From assembly GCA_964016885.1 (NCBI GenBank), contig OZ024758.1:40135096-40199095 (forward strand): a stretch of 64,000 bases of DNA, in the 5' to 3' direction. A program made the translations under genes and the position numbers. How positions within the stretch are numbered: the first letter of the stretch is position 1; the number at the start of each line of letters is the position of its first letter. The stretch is from Eledone cirrhosa (lineage: Eukaryota > Mollusca > Cephalopoda > Octopoda > Eledonidae). This document shows, piece by piece, positions 25,001 to 37,200 of this stretch. The notes beneath the pieces were generated by a model that did not search any database, had not been told where the DNA came from, and saw only the letters and a list, made by a program, of their open reading frames with translations.

Positions 25001-27350
25001 CTTAGGATAGCTTAGCTTAGCTTAGCTTAGGATAGCTTAGCTTAGCTTAGCTTAGGATAGCTTAGCTTAGCTTAGCTTAGGATAGCTTAGCTTAGCTTAG
25101 CTTAGGATAGCTTAGCTTAGCTTGGCTTAGGATAGCCTAGCTTAGCTTAGCTTAGGATGGCTTAGCTTAGCTTAGCTTAGGATAGCTTAGCTTAGCTTAG
25201 CTTAGCTTAGTTTAGGATAGCTTAGCTTAGCTTAGCTTAGGATAGCTTAGGATAGCTTAGCTTAGGATAGCTTAGGATAGCTTAGCTTAGGATAGCTTAG
25301 GATAGCTTAGCTTAGGATAGCTTAGCTTAGGATAGCTTAGCTTAGGATAGCTTATGATAGCTTAGCTTAGGATAGCTTAGGATAGCTTAGGATAGCTTAG
25401 CTTAGGATAGCTTAGCTTAGGATAGCTTAGGAAAGCTTAGCTTAGCTTAGCTTAGGATAGCTTAGCTTAGCTTAGGATAGCTTAGCTTAGCTTAGCTTAG
25501 CTTAGGATAGCTTAGCTTAGCTTAGCTTAGGATAGCTTAGGATAGCTTAGCTTAGGATAACTTAGGATAGCTTAGCTTAGGATAGCTTAGGATAGCTTAG
25601 CTTAGGATAGCTTAGCTTAGGATAGCTTAGCTTAGCTTAGCTTAGCTTAGGATAGCTTAGGATAGCTTAGGATAGCTTAGCTTAGGATAGCTTAGCTTAG
25701 GATAGCTTAGGATAGCTTAGCTTAGCTTAGCTTAGGATAGCTTAGCTTAGCTTAGCTTAGCTTAGGATAGCTTAGCTTAGCTTAGCTTAGGATAGCTTAG
25801 CTTAGGATAGCTTAGGATAGCTTAGCTTAGGATAGCTTAGGATAGCTTAGCTTAGGATAGCTTAGGATAGCTTAGCTTAGGATAGCTTAGGATAGCTTAG
25901 CTTAGGATAGCTTAGCTTAGGATAGCTTAGGATAGCTTAGCTTAGCTTAGCTTAGGATAGCTTAGCTTAGCTTAGCTTAGGATAGCTTAGCTTAGCTTAG
26001 CTTAGGATAGCTTAGCTTGGGATAGCTTAGGATAGCTTAGCTTAGGATAGCTTAGCTTAGGATAGCTTAGGATAGCTTAGCTTAGCTTAGCTTAGGATAG
26101 CTTACCTTAGCTTAGGATAGATTAGCTTAGCTTAGCTTAGGATAGCTTAGCTTAGCTTAGGATAGCTTAGCTTAGCTTAGCTTAGGATAGCTTAGCTTAG
26201 GATAGCTTAGCTTAGGATAGCTTAGCTTAGGATAGCTTAGCTTAGGATAGCTTAGCTTAGGATAGCTTAGCTTAGCTTAGGTTAGCTTAGCTTAGCTTAG
26301 CTTAGGATAGCTTAGCTTAGGATAGCTTAGGATAGCTTAGCTTAGCTTAGCTTAGGATAGCTTAGCTTAGCTTAGCTTAGTATAGCTTAGCTTAGCTTAG
26401 CTTAGGATAGCTTAGCTTAGCTTAGCTTAGGATAGCTTAGCTTAGCTTAGGATAGCTTAGCTTAGCTTAGCTTAGGATAGCTTAGCTTAGCTTAGCTTAG
26501 GATAGCTTAGCTTAGCTTAGCTTAGGATAGCTTAGCTTAGCTTAGTTTAGGATAGCTTAGGTTAGGATAGCTTAGCTTAGCTTAGCTTAGGATAGCTTAG
26601 CTTAGCTTAGCTTAGCTTAGGATAGCTTAGCTTAGCTTAGCTTAGGATAGCTTAGCTTAGCTTAGGATAGCTTAGCTTAGCTTAGCTTAGGATAGCTTAG
26701 CTTAGCTTGGCTTAGGATAGCCTAGCTTAGCTTAGCTTAGGATGGCTTAGCTTAGCTTAGCTTAGGATAGCTTAGCTTAGCTTAGCTTAGCTTAGTTTAG
26801 GATAGCTTAGCTTAGCTTAGCTTAGGATAGCTTAGGATAGCTTAGCTTAGGATAGCTTAGGATAGCTTAGCTTAGGATAGCTTAGGATAGCTTAGCTTAG
26901 GATAGCTTAGCTTAGGATAGCTTAGCTTAGGATAGCTTATGATAGCTTAGCTTAGGATAGCTTAGGATAGCTTAGGATAGCTTAGCTTAGGATAGCTTAG
27001 CTTAGGATAGCTTAGGAAAGCTTAGCTTAGCTTAGCTTAGGATAGCTTAGCTTAGCTTAGGATAGCTTAGCTTAGCTTAGCTTAGCTTAGGATAGCTTAG
27101 CTTAGCTTAGCTTAGGATAGCTTAGGATAGCTTAGCTTAGGATAACTTAGGATAGCTTAGCTTAGGATAGCTTAGGATAGTTTAGCTTAGGATAGCTTAG
27201 CTTAGGATAGCTTAGCTTAGCTTAGCTTAGCTTAGGATAGCTTAGGATAGCTTAGGATAGCTTAGCTTAGGATAGCTTAGCTTAGGATAGCTTAGGATAG
27301 CTTAGCTTAGCTTAGCTTAGGATAGCTTAGCTTAGCTTAGTTTAGGATAG
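21200..27350. repeat. Beta HOR domain, about 1.6 kb units in dimeric order
   Basis: CCTTA followed by A lies at 21220, 22870, 24445 and 26105. The GCCTA ... GGATG pair has GCCTA at 21915, 23485, 25135 and 26720. Unit spacing is 1,570 to 1,660 bases. The distance from CCTTA to GCCTA alternates 695, 615, 690, 615, so the true repeat is a dimer of about 3,225 to 3,235 bases. GTTTA...GGTTA pairs (near 21666, 23313, 24893, 26553), TGATA units and an ACTTA after B recur in step. Markers match those at 18.4 to 18.9 kb. Confidence 0.85.
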
Positions 27351-29100
27351 CTTAGCTTAGCTTAGCTTAGCTTAGGATAGCTTAGCTTAGCTTAGCTTAG
27401 GATAGCTTAGGATAGCTTAGCTTAGGATAGCTTAGGATAGCTTAGCTTAGGATAGCTTAGGATAGCTTAGCTTAGGATAGCTTAGGATAGCTTAGCTTAG
27501 GATAGCTTAGGATAGCTTAGCTTAGGATAGCTTAGCTTAGGATAGCTTAGGATAGCTTAGCTTAGCTTAGCTTAGGATAGCTTAGCTTAGCTTAGCTTAG
27601 GATAGCTTAGCTTAGCTTAGCTTAGGATAGCTTAGCTTAGCTTACCTTAGGATAGCTTAGCTTAGCTTAGGATAGCTTAGCTTAGGATAGCTTAGCTTAG
27701 GATAGCTTAGGATAGCTTACCTTAGGAGAGCTTAGCTTAGGAAAGCTTAGCTTAGGATAGCTTAGGATAGCTTAGCTTAGGATAGCTTAGCTTAGGATAG
27801 CTTAGCTTAGGATAGCTTAGGATAGCTTAGCTTAGCTTAGCTTAGGATAGCTTAGCTTAGCTTAGCTTAGGATAGCTTAGCTTAGCTTAGCTTAGGATAG
27901 CTTAGCTTAGCTTAGCTTAGGATAGCTTAGGATAGCTTAGCTTAGGATAGCTTAGGATAGCTTAGCTTAGGATAGCTTAGGATAGCTTAGCTTAGGATAG
28001 CTTAGCTTAGGATAGCTTAGGATAGCTTAGCTTAGCTTAGCTTAGGATAGCTTAGGATAGCTTAGCTTAGGATAGCTTAGGATAGCTTAGCTTAGGATAG
28101 ATTAGGATAGCTTAGCTTAGGATAGTTTAGGATAGCTTAGCTTAGGATAGCTTAGCTTAGGATAGCTTAGCTTAGCTTAGGATAGCTTAGCTTAGCTTAG
28201 CTTAGGATAGCTTAGCTTGGGATAGCTTAGGATAGCTTAGCTTAGGATAGCTTAGCTTAGGATAGCTTAGGATAGCTTAGCTTAGCTTAGCTTAGGATAG
28301 CTTAGCTTAGCATAGCTTCGGATAGCTTAGCTTAGCTTAGGATAGCTTAGCTTAGCTTAGCTTAGGATAGCTTAGCTAAACTTAGCTTAGGATAGCTTAG
28401 CTTAGCTTAGCTTAGAATAGCTTAGCTTAGGATAGCTTAGCTTAGGATAGCTTAGCTTAGGATAGCTTAGGATAGCTTAGCTTAGGATAGCTTAGGATAG
28501 CTTAGCTTAGGATAGCTTAGCTTAGCTTAGCTTAGGATAGCTTAGCTTAGCTTAGGATAGCTTAGCTTAGCTTAGCTTAGGATAGCTTAGCTTAGGATAG
28601 CTTAGGAAAGCTTAGCTTAGCTTAGCTTAGGATAGCTTAGCTTAGCTTAGCTTAGGATAGCTTAGCTTAGCTTAGGATAGCTTAGCTTAGCTTAGGATAG
28701 CTTAGCTTAGCTTAGCTTAGGATAGCTTAGCTTAGCTTAGCTTAGGATAGCTTAGCTTAGCTTAGCATAGGATAGCTTAGCTTAGCTTAGCTTAGGATAG
28801 CTTAGCTTAGCTTAGCTTAGGATAGCTTAGCTTAGGATAGCTTAGCTTAGCTTAGCTTAGGATAGCTTAGCTTAGCTTAGCTTAGCTTAGGATAGCTTAG
28901 CTTAGCTTAGCTTAGGATAGCTTAGCTTAGCTTAGCTTAGGATAGCTTAGCTTAGATTAGCTTAGGATAGCTTCGCTTAGCTTAGCTTAGGATAGCTTAG
29001 CTTAGTTTAGGAAAGCTTAGCTTAGCTTAGCTTAGGATAGCTTAGCTTAGCTTAGGATAGCTTAGCTTAGCTTAGGATAGCTTAGCTTAGCTTAGCTTAG
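27351..29100. repeat. Mixed transition zone of the satellite
   Basis: The beta marker order stops and CCTTA units appear only 75 bases apart (27645, then CCTTA-GGAGA at 27720), an arrangement not seen elsewhere in the window. GCTTG before B lies near 28219 and GGAAA near 28605. A dense set of private variants (GCTTC near 28315, GCTAA-ACTTA near 28375 and GAATA near 28415) falls within about 100 bases. The pentamer phase is unbroken, so no foreign DNA is inserted. I read it as a patchwork of older HOR fragments. Confidence 0.6.
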
Positions 29101-32100
29101 GATAGCTTAGCTTAGCTTAGCTTAGGATAGCTTAGCTTAGCATAGGATAGCTTAGCTTAGCTTAGCTTAGGATAGCTTAGCTTAGCTTAGCTTAGGATAG
29201 CTTAGCTTAGGATAGCTTAGCTTAGCTTAGCTTAGGATAGCTTAGGATAGCTTAGCTTAGGATAGCTTAGCTTAGGATAGCTTAGGAAAGCTTAGCTTAG
29301 CTTAGCTTAGGATAGCTTAGCTTAGCTTAGCTTAGGATAGCTTAGCTTAGCTTAGCTTAGGATAGCTTAGGATAGCTTAGCTTAGGATAGCTTAGGATAG
29401 CTTAGCTTAGGATAGCTTAGCTTAGGATAGCTTAGCTTAGGATAGCTTAGGATAGCTTAGCTTAGGATAGCTTAGGATAGCTTAGCTTAGCTTAGCTTAG
29501 GATAGCTTAGCTTAGCTTAGCTTAGGATAGCTTAGCTTAGCTTAGCTTAGGATAGCTTAGGATAGCTTAGCTTAGGATAGCTTAGGATAGCTTAGCTTAG
29601 GATAGCTTAGGATAGCTTAGCTTAGGAAGCTTAGGATAGCTTAGCTTAGGATAGCTTAGCTTAGGATAGCTTATCTTAGCTTAGCTTAGCTTAGGATAGC
29701 TTAGGATAGCTTAGCTTAGGATAGCTTAGCTTAGCTTAGCTTAGGATAGCTTAGCTTAGCTTAGGATAGCTTAGCTTAGCTTAGCTTAGAATAGCTTAGC
29801 TTAGCTTAGGATAGCTTAGCTTAGCTTAGCTTAGGATAGCTTAGCTTAGCTTAGGATAGCTTAGCTTAGCTTAGCTTAGGATAGCTTAGCTTAGCTTAGC
29901 TTAGCTTAGGATAGCTTAGGATAGCTTAGCTTAGGATAGCTTAGCTTAGGTTAGCTTAGCTTAGCTTAGCTTAGGATAGCTTAGGATAGCTTAGCTTAGG
30001 ATAGCTTAGCTTAGCTTAGGATAGCTTAGCTTAGCTTAGCTTAGGAGAGCTTAGCTTAGCTTAGCTTAGGATAGCTTAGCTTAGGATAGCTTAGGATAGC
30101 TTAGCTTAGCTTAGGATAGCTTAGCTTAGCTTAGCTTAGGATAGCTTAGCTTAGCTTAGGATAGCTTAGCTTAGCTTAGCTTAGGATAGCTTAGCTTAGC
30201 TTAGCTTAGGATAGCTTAGCTTAGCTTAGCTTAGGATAGCTTAGCTTAGCTTAGGATAGCTTAGGATAGCTTAGGATAGCTTAGCTTAGCTTAGGATAGC
30301 TTAGCTTAGCTTAGCTTATGATAGCTTAGCTTAGCTTAGCTTAGGATAGCTTAGCTTAGCTTAGGATAGCTTAGCTTAGCTTAGCTTAGGATAGCTTAGC
30401 TTAGCTTAGCTTAGGATAGCTTAGCTTAGCTTAGCTTAGGATAGATTAGCTTAGCTTAGCTTAGGATAGCTTAGCTTAGCTTAGCTTAGGATAGCTTAGC
30501 TTAGCTTAGCTTAGGATAGCTTAGCTTAGCTTAGGATAGCTTAGCTTAGCTTAGGATAGCTTAGCTTAGCTTAGGATAGCTTAGCTTAGCTTAGCTTAGC
30601 TTAGGAGAGCTTAGCTTAGCTTAGCTTAGGATAGCTTAGCTTAGCTTAGCTTAGGATAGCTTAGCTTAGCTTAGGATAGCTTAGCTTAGCTTAGCTTATC
30701 TTAGCTTAGGATAGCTTAGCTTAGCTTAGCTTAGGATAGCTTAGCTTAGCTTAGCTTAGGATAGCTTAGGATAGCTTAGCTTAGGATAGCTTAGGATAGC
30801 TTACCTTAGGATAGCTTAGCTTAGGATAGCTTAGCTTAGGATAGCTTAGGATAGCTTAGCTTAGCTTAGCTTAGGATAACTTAGCTTAGCTTAGCTTAGG
30901 ATAGCTTAGCTTAGCTTAGCATAGGATAGCTTAGCTTAGCTTAGGATAGCTTAGCTTAGCTTAGCTTAGGATAGCTTAGCTTAGCTTAGCTTAGGATAGC
31001 TTAGCTTAGGATAGCTTAGCTTAGGATAGCTTAGCTTAGGATAGCTTAGGATAGCTTAGCTTAGGATAGCTTAGGATAGCTTAGCTTCGGATAGCTTAGC
31101 TTAGCTAAGGATTGCTTAGCTTAGGATAGCTTAGGATAGCTTAGCTTAGCTTAGCTTAGGATAGCTTAGCTTAGCTTAGGATAGCTTATCTTAGCTTAGG
31201 ATAGCTTAGCTTAGCTTAGGATAGCTTAGCTTAGCTTAGGATAGCTTAGCTTAGCTTAGCTTAGGATAGCTTAGCTTAGCTTAGCTTAGGATAGCTTAGC
31301 TTAGCTTAGCTTAGGATAGCTTAGCTTAGCTTAGCTTAGGATAGCTTAGCTTAGCTTAGCTTAGGAGAGCTTAGCTTAGCTTAGCTTAGGATAGCTTAGC
31401 TTAGCTTAGGATAGCTTAGCTTAGCTTAGCTTAGGATAGCTTAGCTTAGCTTAGTTTAGGATAGCTTAGCTTAGCTTAGCTTAGCTTAGGATAGCTTAGC
31501 TTAGCTTAGCTTAGCTTAGGATAGCTTAGCTTAGCTTAGGATAGCTTAGCTTAGCTTAGCTTAGGATAGCTTAGCTTAGCTTAGGATAGCTTAGCTTAGC
31601 TTAGCTTAGGATAGCTTAGCTTAGCTTAGGATAGCTTAGCTTAGCTTAGGATAGCTTAGCTTAGCTTAGCTTAGGATAGCTTAGCTTAGCATAGGATAGC
31701 TTAGCTTAGCTTAGCTTAGGATAGCTTAGCTTAGCTTAGCTTAGGATAGCTTAGCTTAGGATAGCTTAGCTTAGCTTAGCTTAGGATAGCTTAGGATAGC
31801 TTAGCTTAGGATAGCTTAGCTTAGGATAGCTTAGGAAAGCTTAGCTTAGCTTAGCTTAGGATAGCTTAGCTTAGCTTAGCTTAGGATAGCTTAGCTTAGC
31901 TTAGCTTAGGATAGCTTAGGATAGCTTAGCTTAGGATAGCTTAGGATAGCTTAGCTTAGGATAGCTTAGCTTAGGATAGCTTAGCTTAGGATAGCTTAGG
32001 ATAGCTTAGCTTAGGATAGCTTAGGATAGCTTAGCTTAGCTTAGCTTAGGATAGCTTAGCTTAGCTTAGCTTAGGATAGCTTAGCTTAGCTTAGCTTAGG

Positions 32101-34200
32101 ATAGCTTAGGATAGCTTAGCTTAGGATAGCTTAGGATAGCTTAGCTTAGGATAGCTTAGGATAGCTTAGCTTAGGAAGCTTAGGATAGCTTAGCTTAGGA
32201 TAGCTTAGCTTAGGATAGCTTATCTTAGCTTAGCTTAGCTTAGGATAGCTTAGGATAGCTTAGCTTAGGATAGCTTAGCTTAGCTTAGCTTAGGATAGCT
32301 TAGCTTAGCTTAGGATAGCTTAGCTTAGCTTAGCTTAGAATAGCTTAGCTTAGCTTAGGATAGCTTAGCTTAGCTTAGCTTAGGATAGCTTAGCTTAGCT
32401 TAGGATAGCTTAGCTTAGCTTAGCTTAGGATAGCTTAGCTTAGCTTAGCTTAGCTTAGGATAGCTTAGGATAGCTTAGCTTAGGATAGCTTAGCTTAGGT
32501 TAGCTTAGCTTAGCTTAGCTTAGGATAGCTTAGGATAGCTTAGCTTAGGATAGCTTAGCTTAGCTTAGGATAGCTTAGCTTAGCTTAGCTTAGGAGAGCT
32601 TAGCTTAGCTTAGCTTAGGATAGCTTAGCTTAGGATAGCTTAGGATAGCTTAGCTTAGCTTAGGATAGCTTAGCTTAGCTTAGCTTAGGATAGCTTAGCT
32701 TAGCTTAGGATAGCTTAGCTTAGCTTAGCTTAGGATAGCTTAGCTTAGCTTAGCTTAGGATAGCTTAGCTTAGCTTAGCTTAGGATAGCTTAGCTTAGCT
32801 TAGGATAGCTTAGGATAGCTTAGGATAGCTTAGCTTAGCTTAGGATAGCTTAGCTTAGCTTAGCTTATGATAGCTTAGCTTAGCTTAGCTTAGGATAGCT
32901 TAGCTTAGCTTAGGATAGCTTAGCTTAGCTTAGCTTAGGATAGCTTAGCTTAGCTTAGCTTAGGATAGCTTAGCTTAGCTTAGCTTAGGATAGATTAGCT
33001 TAGCTTAGCTTAGGATAGCTTAGCTTAGCTTAGCTTAGGATAGCTTAGCTTAGCTTAGCTTAGGATAGCTTAGCTTAGCTTAGGATAGCTTAGCTTAGCT
33101 TAGGATAGCTTAGCTTAGCTTAGGATAGCTTAGCTTAGCTTAGCTTAGCTTAGGAGAGCTTAGCTTAGCTTAGCTTAGGATAGCTTAGCTTAGCTTAGCT
33201 TAGGATAGCTTAGCTTAGCTTAGGATAGCTTAGCTTAGCTTAGCTTATCTTAGCTTAGGATAGCTTAGCTTAGCTTAGCTTAGGATAGCTTAGCTTAGCT
33301 TAGCTTAGGATAGCTTAGGATAGCTTAGCTTAGGATAGCTTAGGATAGCTTACCTTAGGATAGCTTAGCTTAGGATAGCTTAGCTTAGGATAGCTTAGGA
33401 TAGCTTAGCTTAGCTTAGCTTAGGATAACTTAGCTTAGCTTAGCTTAGGATAGCTTAGCTTAGCTTAGCATAGGATAGCTTAGCTTAGCTTAGGATAGCT
33501 TAGCTTAGCTTAGCTTAGGATAGCTTAGCTTAGCTTAGCTTAGGATAGCTTAGCTTAGGATAGCTTAGCTTAGGATAGCTTAGCTTAGGATAGCTTAGGA
33601 TAGCTTAGCTTAGGATAGCTTAGGATAGCTTAGCTTCGGATAGCTTAGCTTAGCTAAGGATTGCTTAGCTTAGGATAGCTTAGGATAGCTTAGCTTAGCT
33701 TAGCTTAGGATAGCTTAGCTTAGCTTAGGATAGCTTATCTTAGCTTAGGATAGCTTAGCTTAGCTTAGGATAGCTTAGCTTAGCTTAGGATAGCTTAGCT
33801 TAGCTTAGCTTAGGATAGCTTAGCTTAGCTTAGCTTAGGATAGCTTAGCTTAGCTTAGCTTAGGATAGCTTAGCTTAGCTTAGCTTAGGATAGCTTAGCT
33901 TAGCTTAGCTTAGGAGAGCTTAGCTTAGCTTAGCTTAGGATAGCTTAGCTTAGCTTAGGATAGCTTAGCTTAGCTTAGCTTAGGATAGCTTAGCTTAGCT
34001 TAGTTTAGGATAGCTTAGCTTAGCTTAGCTTAGCTTAGGATAGCTTAGCTTAGCTTAGCTTAGCTTAGGATAGCTTAGCTTAGCTTAGGATAGCTTAGCT
34101 TAGCTTAGCTTAGGATAGCTTAGCTTAGCTTAGGATAGCTTAGCTTAGCTTAGCTTAGGATAGCTTAGCTTAGCTTAGGATAGCTTAGCTTAGCTTAGCT
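29100..34200. repeat. Tandem pair of 2,549-base HOR copies
   Basis: Every marker checked repeats at exactly 2,549 bases: GCATA 29140 and 31689, the four-base unit GGAA 29625 and 32174, CCTTA 30804 and 33353, GCTTC near 31084 and 33633, GTTTA 31454 and 34003. The length is not a multiple of five because each copy contains one four-base unit (509 pentamers plus GGAA). Constant spacing over several kilobases means the copies have had no length change since duplication, so this is among the youngest events in the window. Confidence 0.88.
29625..29628. repeat. GGAA four-base unit (pair with 32174)
   Basis: This is a B unit missing its T. The only other copy is at 32174, exactly one 2,549-base period later, so both descend from one deletion. 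Confidence 0.93.
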
Positions 34201-37200
34201 TAGCTTAGGATAGTTTAGCTTAGCTTAGCTTAGCTTAGGATAGCTTAGCTTAGCTTAGGATAGCTTAGGATAGCTTAGCTTAGGATAGCTTAGCATAGCT
34301 TAGCTTAGGATAGCTTAGCTTCGGATAGCTTAGCTTAGGATAGCTTAGGATAGCTTAGCTTAGCTTAGCTTAGGATAGCTTAGCTTAGCTTAGCTTAGGA
34401 TAGCTTAGCTTAGCTTAGCTTAGGATAGCTTAGGATAGCTTAGCTTAGGATAGCTTAGGATAGCTTAGCTTAGGAAAGCTTAGGATAGCTTAGCTTAGGA
34501 TAGCTTAGGATAGCTTAGCTTAGGATAGCTTAGGATAGCTTAGCTTAGCTTAGCTTAGGATAGCTTAGCTTAGCTTAGCCTAGGTAGCTTAGCTTAGCTT
34601 AGCTTAGGATAGCTTAGGATAGCTTAGCTTAGGATAGCTTAGGATAGCTTAGCTTATGATAGCTTAGCTTAGGATAGCTTAGGATAGCTTAGCTTAGGAT
34701 AGCTTAGCTTAGGATAGCTTAGGATAGCTTAGCTTAGCTTAGCTTAGGATAGCTTAGCTTAGCTTAGGATAGCTTAGCTTAGCTTAGCTTAGCTTAGGAT
34801 AGCTTAGCTTAGCTTAGCTTAGGATAGCTTAGCTTAGCTTAGCTTAGGATAGCTTAGGATAGCTTAGCTTAGGATAGCTTAGGATAGCTTAGCTTAGGAT
34901 AGCTTAGGATAGCTTAGCTTAGGATAGCTTAGGATAGCTTAGCTTAGGATAGCTTAGGATAGCTTAGCTTAGCTTAGCTTAGGATAGCTTAGCTTAGCTT
35001 AGCTTAGGTAGCTTAGCTTAGCTTAGCTTAGGATAGCTTAGGATAGCTTAGCTTAGGATAGCTTAGCTTAGCTTAGGATAGCTTAGCTTAGCTTAGCTTA
35101 GGATAGCTTAGCTTAGCTTAGCTTAGGATAGCTTAGCTTAGCTTAGGATAGCTTAGCTTAGCTTAGCTTAGGATAGCTTAGCTTAGCTTAGGATAGCTTA
35201 GCTTAGCTTAGCTTAGCTTAGGAGAGCTTAGCTTAGCTTAGGATAGCTTAGCTTAGCTTAGCTTAGGATAGCTTAGCTTAGCTTAGGATAGCTTAGCTTA
35301 GCTTAGCTTATCTTAGCTTAGGATAGCTTAGCTTAGCTTAGCTTAGGATAGCTTAGCTTAGCTTAGCTTAGGATAGCTTAGGATAGCTTAGCTTAGGATA
35401 GCTTAGGATAGCTTACCTTAGGATAGCTTAGCTTAGGATAGCTTAGCTTAGGATAGCTTAGGATAGCTTAGCTTAGCTTAGCTTAGGATAACTTAGCTTA
35501 GCTTAGCTTAGGATAGCTTAGCTTAGCTTAGCTTAGGATAGCTTAGCTTAGCTTAGGATAGCTTAGCTTAGCTTAGCTTAGGATAGCTTAGCTTAGCTTA
35601 GCTTAGGATAGCTTAGCTTAGGATAGCTTAGCTTAGGATAGCTTAGCTTAGGATAGCTTAGGATAGCTTAGCTTAGGATAGCTTAGGATAGCTTAGCTTC
35701 GGATAGCTTAGCTTAGCTAAGGATTGCTTAGCTTAGGATAGCTTAGGATAGCTTAGCTTAGCTTAGCTTAGGATAGCTTAGGATAGCTTAGCTTAGGATA
35801 GCTTAGCTTAGGTTAGCTTAGCTTAGCTTAGCTTAGGATAGCTTAGGATAGCTTAGCTTAGGATAGCTTAGCTTAGCTTAGGATAGCTTAGCTTAGCTTA
35901 GCTTAGGAGAGCTTAGCTTAGCTTAGCTTAGGATAGCTTAGCTTAGGATAGCTTAGGATAGCTTAGCTTAGCTTAGGATAGCTTAGCTTAGCTTAGCTTA
36001 GGATAGCTTAGCTTAGCTTAGCTTAGGATAGCTTAGCTTAGCTTAGCTTAGGATAGCTTAGCTTAGCTTAGCTTAGGATAGCTTAGCTTAGCTTAGGATA
36101 GCTTAGGATAGCTTAGGATAGCTTAGCTTAGCTTAGGATAGCTTAGCTTAGCTTAGCTTATGATAGCTTAGCTTAGCTTAGCTTAGGATAGCTTAGCTTA
36201 GCTTAGGATAGCTTAGCTTAGCTTAGCTTAGGATAGCTTAGCTTAGCTTAGCTTAGGATAGCTTAGCTTAGCTTAGCTTAGGATAGATTAGCTTAGCTTA
36301 GCTTAGGATAGCTTAGCTTAGCTTAGCTTAGGATAGCTTAGCTTAGCTTAGCTTAGGATAGCTTAGCTTAGCTTAGGATAGCTTAGCTTAGCTTAGGATA
36401 GCTTAGCTTAGCTTAGGATAGCTTAGCTTAGCTTAGCTTAGCTTAGGAGAGCTTAGCTTAGCTTAGCTTAGGATAGCTTAGCTTAGCTTAGCTTAGGATA
36501 GCTTAGCTTAGCTTAGGATAGCTTAGCTTAGCTTAGCTTATCTTAGCTTAGGATAGCTTAGCTTAGCTTAGCTTAGGATAGCTTAGCTTAGCTTAGCTTA
36601 GGATAGCTTAGGATAGCTTAGCTTAGGATAGCTTAGGATAGCTTACCTTAGGATAGCTTAGCTTAGGATAGCTTAGCTTAGGATAGCTTAGGATAGCTTA
36701 GCTTAGCTTAGCTTAGGATAACTTAGCTTAGCTTAGCTTAGGATAGCTTAGCTTAGCTTAGCATAGGATAGCTTAGCTTAGCTTAGGATAGCTTAGCTTA
36801 GCTTAGCTTAGGATAGCTTAGCTTAGCTTAGCTTAGGATAGCTTAGCTTAGGATAGCTTAGCTTAGGATAGCTTAGCTTAGGATAGCTTAGGATAGCTTA
36901 GCTTAGGATAGCTTAGGATAGCTTAGCTTCGGATAGCTTAGCTTAGCTAAGGATTGCTTAGCTTAGGATAGCTTAGGATAGCTTAGCTTAGCTTAGCTTA
37001 GGATAGCTTAGCTTAGCTTAGGATAGCTTATCTTAGCTTAGGATAGCTTAGCTTAGCTTAGGATAGCTTAGCTTAGCTTAGGATAGCTTAGCTTAGCTTA
37101 GCTTAGGATAGCTTAGCTTAGCTTAGCTTAGGATAGCTTAGCTTAGCTTAGCTTAGGATAGCTTAGCTTAGCTTAGCTTAGGATAGCTTAGCTTAGCTTA

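Noticed and set aside
28300..28430. Possible non-satellite insertion in the variant cluster
   Set aside because: The pentamer phase continues through it and every unit differs from A or B by only one or two bases.
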